This document shows, in pieces, positions 24,197 to 36,269 of a stretch of DNA of 64,000 nt. How positions within the stretch are numbered: the stretch's first letter is position 1; every line of letters begins with the position of its first letter. The position numbers were made by a program, and so were the translations under genes. Source of the stretch: Gremmenia infestans (taxonomy: Eukaryota; Ascomycota; Leotiomycetes; Helotiales; Hamatocanthoscyphaceae); assembly GCA_032629725.1 (NCBI GenBank), contig JAFEVB010000020.1, positions 952,501-1,016,500 on the forward strand, in the 5' to 3' direction. Under the pieces are notes generated by a model. That model was not told where the DNA came from. It worked only from the letters and a program-made list of their open reading frames with translations, and made no database searches.

Positions 24197-24907
24197 TGAT
24201 TGAAGAAAGGGATTATGACCTTGTCCTACGCCTGGATGGGCTTGGGATTAAAGAAGAAATGGACTTCTGGTCCTTCCCAGCGGTGCCTCTCTTCAAAGCG
24301 TACCACATCAAGTGAAAGATCTAGAATGTCGGAAGGATTATATAGTATGGTAAGATTACGTACCCACTTGCGAAGAAGTATCCAGGAGGGAGTTTACTAG
24401 GAGCTTCCAGATCCTCTTGTGTAAACCACGAACAACTTTCCATTCTGTCCCTCTCATGACCACTTTTTAATATGTTGCGAATGACGATTCTATTCGCATA
24501 TGCCTATTCACATACGGGAGGCTAAGTTACTCCGCTGTATAATTCATTCATGGGTTACATAAGTACCTAGGCACGTTAGTTTAGCTTGTCGTACAAGCCA
24601 TTAAGCTAGACTAGCGACAACACATCCCTATAGGTATCACTACATTCCTGCCGGTCCCGACTTGCATTTGACTAGCGCAGGACATCAAAGACTTCTCACG
24701 TAGCACAACAGGTTCTACTTACACACAACAAAAATTCACACAGCAACAAAACTACGCCAGTACCCTCTCTGCGAGAAGAGCAACCCTGATCCAAACTTCT
24801 CTCTCTCATCACCTCAATTGCAAGCAAGACAAAAAATCATCCCTGCATACAATCAGCGGAACAATCAAGTCAACAACCACGCCCTCCCTGCCTTCAGCAC
24901 CTCAAAC
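24197..24907. other. Intergenic
   Basis: 3' flank of the P450 and promoter/leader of the small secreted-protein gene. The last 150 nt are rich in CA and AAC, typical of a fungal 5' leader. No gene. Confidence 0.6.
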
Positions 24908-25472
24908 ATGTTTCCTCAAATCCCACTCGCCCTCGCCCTAGCCGCCACCTTCCTCAGTCTCACAATCGCCGCCACCCTCCCCTCATTCCTCGTCATCTCC
25001 GTCGTCAACTCGACCGGTGTAACCATTGGCAGTCTCACCGGCTACGGAAACTTCTCCCACCCCGGACCCAGCTATCCCTTCCGCAGCGCCCCAAGCACAA
25101 CCACCGCAGACTATGCATCTTTTCACGGATACTACAGCTGTGATGCCACAGCAGGCGGGATATTAGCCTGTGGTGACTCGTCTGGAGGACCATCTGGGAG
25201 CTATTTCTCCGTAAGTGCCAGTTTCTGTTGCGCATGCGAATTTGAATTCCTCGTTCCTGGTTGGTATAGATATAACAGCTAATTCACCAATCAACTAGTC
25301 TGTCGATGGGAATTTGGTTCTCGAAGGTACAGATGGAACATGGTCTGTTTCAGCTCCGGATGATTCTGGTGTTGGCACTGACGCGTTCGGCCATGTCATT
25401 GGGATTCCAGTCTACGTTGGTAGCACTGCAGCGATACCTGTCACCCTTTCTATCAAGGCGGCTACTGGATAA
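24908..25472 (+). CDS. Small secreted protein of unknown function, two exons
   Basis: Exons 24908-25210 and 25299-25472 give 158 aa. The start MFPQIPLALALAATFLSLTIA is a clear signal peptide; the mature part begins near ATLPSFLVISVVNSTGVTIG. The mature chain is rich in Gly, Ser and Thr, with only two Cys (CDATAGGILAC), and ends without a GPI signal. Exon 2 (SVDGNLVLEGTDGTW...) keeps the frame exactly across a GTAAGT...AACTAG intron. It resembles small fungal cell-surface or culture-filtrate proteins, but I do not recognise a named family. Confidence 0.75.
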
Positions 25473-25981
25473 TTGATTGGGCAGCACCACCCATACGATG
25501 CTCGCCTAGCAAAGTAAGCATTTACAAGTTGTTCCTGCATCACATCCATTTCTAATTTCTCTGTCAGACAAGACCTCTAGTTACTAGACACAATATGGCA
25601 AGCGCAATGCATCTGGGTTAGGGAACGGAGTTAGGAGGCTATACAGGAAAATGAAAAGTTCAATATCTTACTGCAATCGAGAATAAAACAACTTCCTTAT
25701 TGCTTATAGAAATTCCTACAGCCTCGAGAGATCCAAAGTCACCAGCCTACCGCAGACCAAGTGCATTGCGTCAATGCATATCGTCGTCGTTGAGATTTCA
25801 ACATTTTCATGCAGGCATAATCAAGCTATATATGCTGTGCCTCTAAGCTTACAGCCGTCTACTGCATTTAATAGGCCATCTCCGGACCAATGCCAAGCTT
25901 CAGTAATAATATGGCGATAGCTATATGGATAGGTAATCTAGCTACCACAACAATGTAAAATTAATTGACCCCCACCCCCAC
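25473..25981. other. Intergenic between convergent genes
   Basis: 3' flanks only; no open frame or structure worth noting. Confidence 0.65.
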
Positions 25982-27815
25982 TTAAGCCCTCCTCTGCTTA
26001 TTCTTCCTAGGTCCCCTTTCCTCCAAAAAACCCTTCCTCTTCTTCGCCTCTGCTATCTGGCTCTGCCACCATTTCCGATCCAGCGCCGCCTGCTGACGAT
26101 CCCACTCCAGCCGCGACCTATCCCAGAACGCCTGGCGCTTTGCGCGGAAGGCTCTTTTCAGCTGCGGAATGAGGATTTGGGCTAGGGTTGTGTTGTCTGC
26201 GGCGTGGGGGTATGGGACGTCGAGTTTTGCTGCGGCGTGTTGCTGTGGCGGGGTTTGTTAGTATGGGGCGAGTACGTTGAGGAAGGGAAGGGAGGGGAAG
26301 GGAAGAAGGGGCATACGAGTTGGATTTCTGACCACGAGTTGAACTTGGGACACCAGCCGCCCATGAAAGTGTAATCTGGGTCTACGTACTTCTCTCGCTT
26401 CCTCTTCAAACTGCCATTTAGGTATGGTTTTAGATCTTCGGGGATCTGGAAATTGGGAACGATCGGGGAAGAGGGGAGGGAAGGTGGTAGTCGGCTGACT
26501 GGCTTTGAAGCGCCTTCAGGCACAGGGTCATACGTGATCTCCAGCCACGCGACCTCTTGCAGTTGGCTATCTGTGGGGATGGGGATGTGTGGGTGCGGTA
26601 TGAGGGGTTTGGGGACTCCTACATCTTCGAAATCCATTCGGTAGGGATGGAAGAATGGGTTGTTCTTTTCTGCTGGGTCCTTGGATCGTCCTTCTGCATC
26701 TGCGGCCGTGTCCCAGTCGATTTTGATTGTGATGTTGAGGTTAGGAACTGCGGGGTTCCCTTTCGGAAAAGGGAGTAGAGGAGAGTATATGCGGTTACTT
26801 CCTAAGAGGAGAGCGATGTTGCTTCTGCTAGGATCTCCGCGGCCTAGGACACCCTCATGGAAATTTCCGTCGTCTTTCAGAATGTAGAGGATTAGGAAGA
26901 TGGAGTAAAGATCAGCAGTGACTTGAAGCATGAAGTGGTTAACGAATTGGTGTTGAACTAGTAGCTGCTGGGAGATGTTTGAGCGAATCATTGGCTTGGT
27001 CGGACGCTTAATTCCATTGACCGTTGAGATATATCCAGTATGAAGCCACTTTTTATTAGGCCTCCCAGTCAGTATTACTCGTTTGAAAGAAACAACCTAG
27101 ATCACATAGAAGTTCGACTCGGGACGTTCAATACTCACTTCAGATATATCCTTTGGAATATGCCGAATTTGGCTATTAAGTCGCTTGTAAAGATCGTGGC
27201 GAGGATGCTTCGGTATCTTCTTCCCATTTTCATCCCGTTTCGTGCCGTCCCGAGAGATGACATCTCGAAAGAACACCAAGTGCTGTGCCTTCACCCAAGG
27301 CCACCAGGAGCCGTCTCCATAGATGTGACACGCAACTACTTTAGTTCTTAGCAGTCAATCTTAATTTTGGCAACACCACTGCATCCAAGAGCAATATCAA
27401 ACTTACGGGCAATCCAATAAGTGTCTGCTTGGTGCCACAGGTCCCGAATGGCATCAGGTACCTCGGTATCAAAGCTGTATTTCGAATGTCCAATCTTCCA
27501 TGCAATTTTCGGGGCACACGGAAGATCTGTTATAAATCCATGGACCTGACCCCTATTCCGATTGCTGTCCAGCTTCCACTTTTCCCCTTTCGACCACGTC
27601 GGCGCCTTGGGAAGCTCTGGCAAGAAGTGCTTGTTGATTATATGTCTGGCTTCTGCTGGTTTCGTAGACCGCATGTAGTCGATGTTGCTGAACTGCAAAC
27701 TATCGTTGAATGGAAGAGGTACCTGTGGATAAGGCTGCAGATGGGACGACCATTTTTGAGAGAGTGGGGTAGGGATGTCAAGATCCCAAATCCCATCCGA
27801 GTACTTTGGTAGCAT
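25982..27815 (-). CDS. Conserved-looking hypothetical protein with basic C-terminus, four exons
   Basis: Proposed exons 27407-27815, 27139-27335, 26317-27048 and 25982-26242 give 532 aa with consistent phases. The joins use GTAAGT, GTGAGT and GTATGC donors and CTGAC/CTAAC branch sites. I do not recognise the family. Visible features are an N-terminal MLPKYSDGIWDLDIPTPL, a Trp-rich segment ending IYGDGSWWPWVKAQHLVFF, a hydrophobic stretch FMLQVTADLYSIFLILYIL, a proline-rich middle with KRKREK, and a C-terminal Lys/Arg/Trp-rich helix-like tail ending RGPRKNKQRRA. The tail could be nuclear-localising. The frame is open upstream of the chosen ATG for about 19 codons to a TAG that could be a splice acceptor, so the true start may lie further upstream. 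Confidence 0.6.
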
Positions 27816-29296
27816 CTTGGAGGTCTGATCTCCGAGCTGGAATGTACCGAGAAAGGATCCTTGGAAAATCTAGGTGACAATGTGGAGTTGATAGAATAAG
27901 TCCTCAACTTTGGTATTCGTGTCTCCAAAGAAAACCAAAGACAAAGAGAACTCTTTCGTTTAACATGCATCAAGACCGGGAAAGTAAATACATGCCGTTT
28001 TAGGACAAAGGTTTGGAGCCTTGATTGAACTGAAAGATTTGGAATCTAGAAAAAGTCTGCAAACGAACAAGTGTAGATCGTTTTTATCAAAACGAACAAA
28101 CTCACTCATCTAAAGCTCACATCAAATTAGACTGCCATTACGTACGAAAATGTTACTGTATAAGAAAGGAAGTTCGACAGATTGAGAACTTCCGCAGAGA
28201 TAAAATATCCATCTCCTTAGCACACCGCACCCCCAAAAAACAATTGATTTCAATCCATCAACACATACACATGCATAGAAACCAGAATTAGAACACGCGC
28301 GCATACAGTACTCCGTAGCCTTCAAAACACGGACAAGGAAAATACACCCCACGCCACTACACCGCAGCCGTTTCCAGCACCCAACACGCTCGCAAAGCGC
28401 ATGAAAACAGCAGACAGCTATACCTATATTCGGCTTTCTCTATGCCACGCATTGTACCACACCCAGAATCTGCGCTTACGTTGTTAGCGAAGAGACTCGG
28501 TACGTCATTTGTTCACGAAGATACCCGGGGGCCTGAAAACAGAGTTCATCAAGTTGAGGAGGGGAATATGCCAAGATACTAACCCTAGATACAAAGTCAC
28601 ATGATACTGCTCTTGCCTGGGGGAAAACTGACGCCGGGCTGTAGAGTCAAGGTCAAGATAGTGAAGGGATAGGTACGGAGTATGAATAAAACATTATGGT
28701 GAATGAAAAGTCTTGTAGCATGGGAGACGTTAGTATGACTTGCTCCAGAAGTTGCTCTGATCGTGTCACGTGTGGGATACGTCTCACTCAGCAGAGGCGA
28801 AGCAAGTCACTTGAGCAATGCTCGCGTTATCAAGTCACTCGTACCATACTCGCGGTGGATCGGAAGATCACCGGATTATAGGATGTCAGGTAGAAACCGA
28901 CATCAAAAGTTGTTGGTAAGAGTGTCGCTTTGTGCGGTTAGTACGATGAACGTCACTAAGAGCTCAGGATTCTGGATAACTATTGAATAATAATTATCCT
29001 TGCGTATGCGCGTCTGGATATCTAAGTGCTGTACTCCTTGGTGAGCCATCCTTCCCGCACTGGGTAGGCTATGCCATGCAACCTAACACCAAAACCGTCC
29101 GTCCTTGTATGTCTACACCTGCGAGAGAAGAGAAAGAAAAAGGTAAGCTATCCTTCCCATATCAGGGTAAGCTATTACCGGGTAACGCCTCCGAACACCT
29201 TAAGCAAAATCTTGAAAACAAGGCACCGTCAACGTAGCTCATGCTCAATACAAATGGTGTCATCCAACCACCAACCACATCCAATCAGCCCATAAC
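27816..29296. other. Intergenic
   Basis: Upstream region of the preceding minus-strand gene and downstream region of the next. Contains TACTCCGTA at 28309-28317 and its complement at 28674-28682. Short frames on both strands (28122-28352, 28763-28990, 28983-29237) have no support as genes. Confidence 0.55.
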
Positions 29297-30056
29297 TTAG
29301 ATGAGCTCAAACCCATCGTCCTCAATGACGTCCTGGGCTTGAATCTTGGAAGCCTTCTGCTTTGGGCTCCTCTTCTTTCCTTTGAGAATGGTAGTCTCTC
29401 CCTCCCCATCCAGAACCTCATACTCGCCATTCACGATGCGCTCGGTTTGCTCACTCATCCACTTCTTCTCTGCTATCTCAACCAGATTGCCAAGTGCTAC
29501 AGAGCCGCTAGGACTTGCCTTGTTGTCGAAGCTGTAGATGGCGCCGGCATCGCCGCTCACATCATGAAGAGCAGTCTGGATGGATGTGTTGGTACTGTTG
29601 GTATGCTGGGGCAAGAGATCGAAGAGTGACTTGGAAAGTGTAGAAGTCGTGTAATCGTTTACTTCGAGAGAGGCGTCGACTTTGCGGTCGAGACGGCCAG
29701 AGGCAGCGCCAAAGACATATGTAGCATGCGAGGTCGTCCTAGGGTTCTTGTTCGCGTGGGTCTTGTGGTTGCCATTTGAGCTGGAGAAGAGTTCATTTAG
29801 CTTTCTTTCACTGCATGGAGATGGAAACATACTTTTGAGACCATTGTTTATGTGGTCGGACCTTCTCAGACTGGGCTTCACTTCCACTGACCAGCTCATC
29901 GTTGTAAAGGTTCTTGAAAGATACGCCGGCTCCAGGTCGGATGCCGTTGGCCCATTTCGTATTGGCGTCCTTGTCGCGCTTGAATCCTTGAGCCGCGGAT
30001 CGGATGTCGCGGTGTTGGATAGGAGATGTGGAGTCGGTGGCGGAAGTGGTAGACAT
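29297..30056 (-). CDS. Hypothetical acidic/polar protein, two exons
   Basis: Exons 29833-30056 and 29297-29780 join in frame (donor GTATGT, acceptor CTCCAG) to 235 aa. The start MSTTSATDSTSPIQHRDIRS is the first ATG after a long CT-rich leader (as read on the minus strand). No signal peptide or membrane segment. The sequence is polar and likely partly disordered, with a Lys/Gln-rich patch (KGKKRSPKQKASK) and an acidic end (DVIEDDGFELI). Coding character is supported by frame continuity across the intron; the function is unknown. Confidence 0.65.
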
Positions 30057-32353
30057 ATTGGTTGGGGTAGAATCGTAAGTTTGTGCGGAATAGAGGATGG
30101 ATGTTGAGTTGGTAATAAGCTGTTTGCAGTGGAAGCTCTATTGATATACTCTCTTTGATTTGACGTGAGTCAACGAATGCTCCAATTCGTGAATCTTCTT
30201 TGTTCCCGGTGATTCAAAAAGGAATCCAGCCAACTAGTAAGGCGTGTGACGAATTGTGATTGCAATTTCGTGCTTTGGGTATGATTCTATGAAGAGTAGA
30301 AGTAGGAGGGAGGGTGTTGATAAGAGACCGAATATCGAAACGAGGGAAGTAGCAAGTTTCGCCGAATGACTCGATTCGCGGGAAATGAGGAAGGCGCAGA
30401 CCAACACAATCAAGTGGTGGTGAATGGAAAGGTATGGTATGGTAAGAGACGAGCGTGCAGATGCAAGACAAAGAGATATGAATGTAGGAGAGGGAGATTG
30501 GATGGACCCGGCGAATGAGTCGAATGAGTCAGGCGAGGCTGAAGATAAAGAGAGTCGTCGGGGTAATTAGCAAGCGAATGCAACTATCCGTCTATTAAAA
30601 CAAAGAGAGGAGTATATTGAGGGCTAGTTATGGAGGATGCTTTCTCTGGTGTTGTATTACTTGATATGGTATGATAGATGTGGGAGAGGAAGGAAGGAAG
30701 GGAGGGAGGGGACGCGTTGGTTCTTATTTACACACGTCGGATAACCAGGAATAAGGCAAGTTGATACAACCACTGCGCCCGTGAGCAAGGCCACCAGCCA
30801 AGCCGTAATCACACAGCCATTCCCATCGCGGGATTGCCCATGACCTCGGTCATCAGGACAGATATAAGTAGCCCACCTATGAGGCGGGGCAGGCACGAGT
30901 TTGGTGTGGAAGGGGGTGGTAGGGGAAGAGGGACGGGATAGGAGGAAGCGAAGGAGAGGGAGGGAGATTGCGAGTTAACCGCGGGGGGTTGGTACTGTAG
31001 GAAGGGAAGGCAAGGGAAGAGGAGGGGGAAAGAAGAGCAAGCATGGAAGCTTGCGCCGATAAAGCTATGTGATGATGGCGTGCATATGTAACATGCAGGA
31101 GGATAAGAGGAGTGGGTGGGGAGGGGTGGGGTGTCAAGGATTGCGACGCGTGCCTGGGCCTGGATTGCTGCTACAGTACAGTAGAGATCAACTCGGAATT
31201 CCAATTTTGATAGTGCATCTACCTACACATAAAGTACAGTACTCTACAGGAATGTTCATTATTCAGAACTAACTGAAGTAAGATTACCTTACTCTTTCAG
31301 AGGTTGAAAACATTCCGGATGAAAACGGCTGTCGTCACGTGATGCTGTTCTATTCTAAGACCCCGCCCCGGTTTGTTTCTTATCGGATAAGCCCTTGCTG
31401 GCCGCGCCGGGTCTTGTATGATTGCTTCAGCTCCTTCCCATCATTGCTAAGTCAGGCTAGGTTGTTTGGGCGAGCTCAACATGCCGAGTTTGTAGAGATT
31501 CCAGAAGCAGTACTTTGCATAGATGTTCCAGCTCTCCCGCCAATAAGATGTACACTTAAGCTAGCCTTTTAGTCCCAAGGCATATCCCGTAACGTCAGCT
31601 CTCAGTACCAAGCAGTGAAGCGGGCACTACTAGTCATCAGATAGTTATGAACGCCGTCCAACGACATCATCTTCTATAAGTGGCTCTTCATCAGTGACAG
31701 TATGGCGCGTATGTGGCTTGCTTTCACTCGTCGTCTATCAGGTTGGAAATGCATAATGACGGTTTGAGAAGGGATCTGGGTTCCTCCTAATTATGCCTGT
31801 TTATTATGCTTTGTATACGTCACATTTGTTACCGAGTACATTACGGAATACCGGAGAGCGAGAGAGCGATGAAACCAGTGTTTCTCATGGACATTAGTTG
31901 TGGGGGCGGAATCTGTAGGGAATCGCGTGCACGTGACCATGCTCACATGTATGATATCCTACGGAAGTAGAAGGAAGGGAAGGTTGCGGGCTTCGGAGAA
32001 TACAAAATGAGCCACTAAAAATAGCAAATGTTGTACTAGCGAAACCTAATTGAATAAGACTACTTCAGGGAGTTGGCAAGTCACGAGGACTTCCTCCACC
32101 CACCGCCTTACCGAACGCAAAATCTATCTCCAAATGTATCACCCCTAAATAGGTAAATAATTACAATCTTGTAGATTACTCCATGAGAATATGATCATGA
32201 CCAGATGTGGCACAAGACCAACCAGGCAACAGCAGCCACCGATGGCACCCGCATTCACCCTAGTGCTCGCAGCTCTAAATTCATCTTCAACAAAACGTTC
32301 TGCTTTCTTAAATTCTTGAGTCTTAAAAGAAGCTGTCAAGCAACTTTCTAAAG
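30057..32353. other. Long divergent intergenic region with a polypurine tract
   Basis: Between two divergent genes. On the plus strand about 30660-31030 is unusually purine-rich (AGGAAGGAAGGGAGGGAGGGG-like runs), i.e. a CT-rich promoter or leader for the minus-strand gene. Two TACAGTA-type palindromes are at 31172-31183 and 31234-31242. The overlapping minus-strand frames at 30809-31204 and 30877-31137 are low-complexity consequences of the tract. Confidence 0.55.
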
Positions 32354-33389
32354 ATGGCTGACACGGAATTGAAGACCTACTACGGGAATTGCCATTGCGC
32401 AGCCTTCAAGTTCAGTATCAAGGTCCCAGAACTGAAGAGTGTCAGAACATGCAACTGTAGTATTTGCTCCCGGGTATGTCACTCTCCAGCGAGATGAAAA
32501 GAATGGAATAAACTGACATAAAAAAAGAATGCATACGCGTGGATTTTCCCTATCGCAGATGAGAACCTCGTCATCGAAAAGGGAAGCATAAAAGATCTAA
32601 GCGTATATGAATTTGGAGGCAAGGATATGAGTCACTTCGTATGTTTCCAGCTCTAGGTTCTTTTCATACCCTTCACAAGAAGCAAGTTAATGAATTCGCA
32701 TATATAGTTCTGCAAAAGATGCGGCTCCTCTGTCCTAGGAAAGCGAAAGACCGCTCCCGCTAACCGCGCACTCGGCATCAACGTACATTCCCTGAACCCA
32801 ATTCCAATTCCAAGATCTAAAGCTAACTCTGTCCCAGGCGCGAATGTTAAGAGACATAAGCCTCTCATCTCTAGAAGACAAGCCCTTCCTTGGAGGTGAT
32901 CTCAACCCGTCATACACCCCACCCAAATTTCCAGCACACCCGGATCCTGAGCCAGGAACGCAAATCTACGACGGGAATTGCCATTGTGGGGCGGTCACGA
33001 TATCAGTGGAGTTCAAACTACTCGCTGACCTCGAAGTCATGTCTTGCAATTGCTCGTTGTGCTCACGTGTATGTACCTCCCCTTTCCCTTTCTCTCATCT
33101 ATTCGAAACTAACGCGGCATAGAATGGTGAACTATACATCTACCCCAACACAAGCAAAGTCACAATCCACACTGGAGCCGACCAATTAACAGAGTATGAC
33201 TTTTTGAGTAAAGAGAGCTTGCACACCTTTTGTAGTATCTGTGGGGTTAGTGTGTTGGTGCGCGTGTTGGAGGAGGGGGATCCGGTGTGTCCAGTAAATG
33301 TGAGGACGTTTCAGGGACTTAAGCTGACGGCTTTAAAGAGAGAATATTATGATGGTTGGGCTCAGGGGAAGGAGTATGTTGTCACGTAG
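32354..33389 (+). CDS. Protein with two tandem GFA/Mss4-like zinc domains, five exons
   Basis: Exons 32354-32473, 32528-32638, 32708-32782, 32838-33068 and 33123-33389 give 267 aa. Each half is a glutathione-dependent formaldehyde-activating (GFA) or CENP-V-like fold. Copy 1 has GNCHCAAFKF, CNCSICSR, CKRCGSS and GINARMLRD. Copy 2 has GNCHCGAVTI, CNCSLCSR, CSICGV and NVRTFQGL. These are the Cys zinc ligands of the family; many members have no proven substrate, so the enzymatic role is unproven. A further intron (32783-32837) is needed between GIN and ARMLRD; it has a GCTAAC branch and CCCAG acceptor and restores the frame. Introns interrupt both copies right after the CSR of the second Cys motif, pointing to internal duplication. 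Confidence 0.85.
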
Positions 33390-33730
33390 TGGGTTGAGGG
33401 TGTTGGAGGAGTGCTAGAGTTTGGGAATTACAAATGGTGTTCTTTTTTTGCAGCACTAATCCACTCTGATTCCTGATGATCCTGTGCCAATATCAAACCA
33501 AACAACTTAAAATGAATTCAGGGAATTGGTGACTGCTTAGGTTGCTCTTATTTTTAAAATTGTAACCTGGATGAATCGCTTTTGGCAGGATTTACACAAC
33601 ACGTGACTGGAACCAAAAGGGGGCGGGGTATTTACTGTAGTCTAATCTCTCTGCCTCCTTGGGAGAGTTCCTTCGCTCTTGCTTCTTACCGCGACATTGA
33701 TGCTCTCGTCTCTATCTAGAAATTATCATT
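33390..33730 (+). other. Intergenic, HET gene promoter
   Basis: Short spacer between two plus-strand genes with a CT-rich stretch (about 33640-33720) just before the HET ATG. No gene. Confidence 0.6.
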
Positions 33731-35890
33731 ATGAGTACGCTACCTCTCTACGGAGACGCTGTCTTCTATGAGCTGGCTGCAGAAATAACTGGAGTGTGTG
33801 AGGCATTGTCTAGAACCTCATCACCAGCCACAGCTGATGCCTTGTTGAGGCACATCATTGACGCGCCAGATCAACAACATCTCACCGTGGAAGACACAAT
33901 AACAGATCCTACATTTCTTGAACTCGAAAATCTCATGATAAAAGAGTTTTTCAGCTCGCCTTTCGTATACCGACCCCTAGACGGACGAGGTGCCATTCGC
34001 CTTCTCTCTCTCTATCCTGGAAGCCCTTGTGAACCGCTAAGAGGCACGCTTCAGCATACCAATATCCCAGAAAAAGGGTTTGAAGCAATTTCATACACCT
34101 GGGGAGGAGATTCTAAGCCTTGCTTCATCCTTTTAGATGGTTGTCAAATGCCAATAACTCAGTCTCTATCCAACGCTTTGGTTCGTCTAAGATACCCAGA
34201 CCGGACTCGAAAGCTCTGGGCAGATGGCCTCTGCATTAATCAAACAGATAACAAGGAAAAGGGTACGCAAGTAGCGCTTATGCCAACAATTTACACTTAT
34301 GCGCGAAAAGTCCTGGTTGACCTTGGAGTAGAGGCGGACGGTAGTGAGATGCTACCAGAATTACTAGACAGTCTCGGGAAAGTAGATCTTGCTTGCATTC
34401 GGGAGATAAAAAAGTCGCCGGAGAACTTCCTCTTTAACGGGCTGCCTTCACCCGATGCCGCAGAGTGGAGTGCTTTGGTAGCTTTCCTTTGCCGGCCATG
34501 GTTCTTGAGAATTTGGGTCATTCAGGAGGTTGTTTACGCCCGCGATATACGATTTTTCTGCGGTGAGTGGGAGTCAAGATGGGGGGTACTTGCGGACATG
34601 GCAGAAAGATTTGATTCTCTCCTAAATAACAATCATTATCAGATCTGGACCTTTGACTTCAGTAAAGCTCGACATGCGTCCATGAGTCTAGCTATCATGC
34701 TGGGCATACGCCTAACACGGTCTGTTGTTGCAGAAAGGTTGGAACTCCTCAGGAGAGATATTGAGTTCACACCCCCGGACACTCCGAAAGGAAGCCACAT
34801 TGAATGTCTTGCCCTCGACCTAGTTGCTAAACGAGAATTCATTGTGAAATCCTGCCGGGAGCACCGAAATTTGTACCCAGCATTGGAACGAACGATCTTT
34901 GCTCTTGATGGGGTCAAGCCATCGACAACACCGATCATGAAGCTATTGGGAATGTTTGTTCGTAATGAAGCAACCAAACCACAAGATCGGCTTTATGCAT
35001 TGATTGGCCTTGCAGCAGATATCAACCTCGAGGAGTTTCCCCCTGATTACGAGGAAACTCCATACCAGACAGATCTAAGATTCGGCAGAAAGCTGGTGGA
35101 GAAAGGACAAGGCATGGATCTCCTCTTTCATGCTACCAAACTATCTTTGGAAGTTCGAAACCTAGCTCTTCCTTCTTGGGTACCCGACTGGACTCGACAG
35201 CGGTCACTAGGAAGCCACTGGCTGAAGCTTGGCTGGGCGTATAAGCAATATTCTGGCGGCTTTGAGGCCCGAGTCAACTCGAAATCCTACGTTTCACTGG
35301 TCGACGGAGCCGATAGCGTGCTCAAGGTAACAGGATTCCGTGTCGATAAGTTGGAAGCTGTTGTGAAGCTTTATGATGATATCCTCGAATTCAATGCCTC
35401 TAGTTTCGCTGCCGCATCCAACACGTACTTCCAACGAACCGAGGCAATGACGAACGGCGGTGTATACTTTACAGGCCAACCATGGCCTGAAGTCCAATGC
35501 AGAACGCACATTGCCGATCATCTCAATTGGACAGAAATTTCTATACCCGATGCAATACAACAATACAAAGAAGCAAAGAGCATGTTCAACAACGCTACCA
35601 ATGATCAGAAACCCTCGAATTCGAACTCGTGGATGGGGGCCTGGATTGGTCTGATGCCCGAATATGCGTTCTGCAAAACCACACGAGGTTATGTTGGACT
35701 CGTTCCGCACGCGTCTTCTGATGTAGACGAGGTGTTTATGTTTCAGGGATCGGATCTCCCATTTGTGCTACGGCCAATTCGCGCAATCCCAGGACTTTAT
35801 CGTTTCGTTGGTGGTTGCTACCTGCATGGGTTGATGAAGGGTGAGGCATGGAAATCTGAACAGACGCTATCAGATATATTTATCTTCTAA
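33731..35890 (+). CDS. HET-domain (heterokaryon incompatibility) protein, single exon
   Basis: 719 aa without introns. The HET domain starts with FEAISYTWGGD (residues about 117-127) and continues through LSNALVRLRYPDRTRKLWADGLCINQ (about 146-171) to the third conserved block IYTYARKVLVDLG; PWFLRIWVIQEV follows. These are the family hallmarks. HET domains act in non-self recognition and can trigger regulated cell death in filamentous ascomycetes; whether this one does is unknown. About 110 residues precede the domain. The long C-terminal half (with RLYALIGLA and LPSWVPDW, typical of the HET superfamily) has no recognisable WD, NACHT or ankyrin module. No signal peptide. Convergent with the caspase-like gene, 379 bp apart. 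Confidence 0.93.
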   Translation: MSTLPLYGDAVFYELAAEITGVCEALSRTSSPATADALLRHIIDAPDQQHLTVEDTITDPTFLELENLMIKEFFSSPFVYRPLDGRGAIRLLSLYPGSPCEPLRGTLQHTNIPEKGFEAISYTWGGDSKPCFILLDGCQMPITQSLSNALVRLRYPDRTRKLWADGLCINQTDNKEKGTQVALMPTIYTYARKVLVDLGVEADGSEMLPELLDSLGKVDLACIREIKKSPENFLFNGLPSPDAAEWSALVAFLCRPWFLRIWVIQEVVYARDIRFFCGEWESRWGVLADMAERFDSLLNNNHYQIWTFDFSKARHASMSLAIMLGIRLTRSVVAERLELLRRDIEFTPPDTPKGSHIECLALDLVAKREFIVKSCREHRNLYPALERTIFALDGVKPSTTPIMKLLGMFVRNEATKPQDRLYALIGLAADINLEEFPPDYEETPYQTDLRFGRKLVEKGQGMDLLFHATKLSLEVRNLALPSWVPDWTRQRSLGSHWLKLGWAYKQYSGGFEARVNSKSYVSLVDGADSVLKVTGFRVDKLEAVVKLYDDILEFNASSFAAASNTYFQRTEAMTNGGVYFTGQPWPEVQCRTHIADHLNWTEISIPDAIQQYKEAKSMFNNATNDQKPSNSNSWMGAWIGLMPEYAFCKTTRGYVGLVPHASSDVDEVFMFQGSDLPFVLRPIRAIPGLYRFVGGCYLHGLMKGEAWKSEQTLSDIFIF

Positions 35891-36269
35891 GCTAGACTAA
35901 ATGTTAAGGGGTAACAACTGCTCCCCGCTTTACAGAGGTGCGATACACGCAGAGCTCTTGGTAGCTCATCACGAGATGTTCAGTGTTGCTTGCGATAAGG
36001 AGGATCGCCAGTACCAAGTAACCTTACAGTGGTACATTAGGTTGATTTTCGAAAGCTTTAACTTCACGCCAGCAGGAATCATGATGTTGTCGAGTCCCGA
36101 AGAAATGTACAGTCAAGTATTTTTTACAACCAATCCCGTTGAAGACTTCTCAAGAACCGCCACACGAAGTTTCAGACGTAAGCCCTTGAGATTAAGGTCT
36201 ATTATAGTAACCTGTACCCTCCTTGATAAATAAGCACGGCAAGCCCCCCACACCGTCGATCGTCCACAC
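35891..36269. other. Intergenic between HET and caspase-like genes
   Basis: An open frame of 110 codons at 35901-36233 lies directly after the HET stop but shows no motif; I take it as 3' untranslated sequence. Nothing else. Confidence 0.5.

Noticed and set aside
30809..31204. Pro/Ser-rich minus-strand frames
   Set aside because: They are produced by the polypurine tract on the opposite strand and contradict each other in overlapping phases.
35901..36233. 110-codon frame after the HET gene as a separate gene
   Set aside because: It starts 11 nt after the HET stop, lacks motifs and ends near the convergent gene; most likely 3' untranslated sequence.
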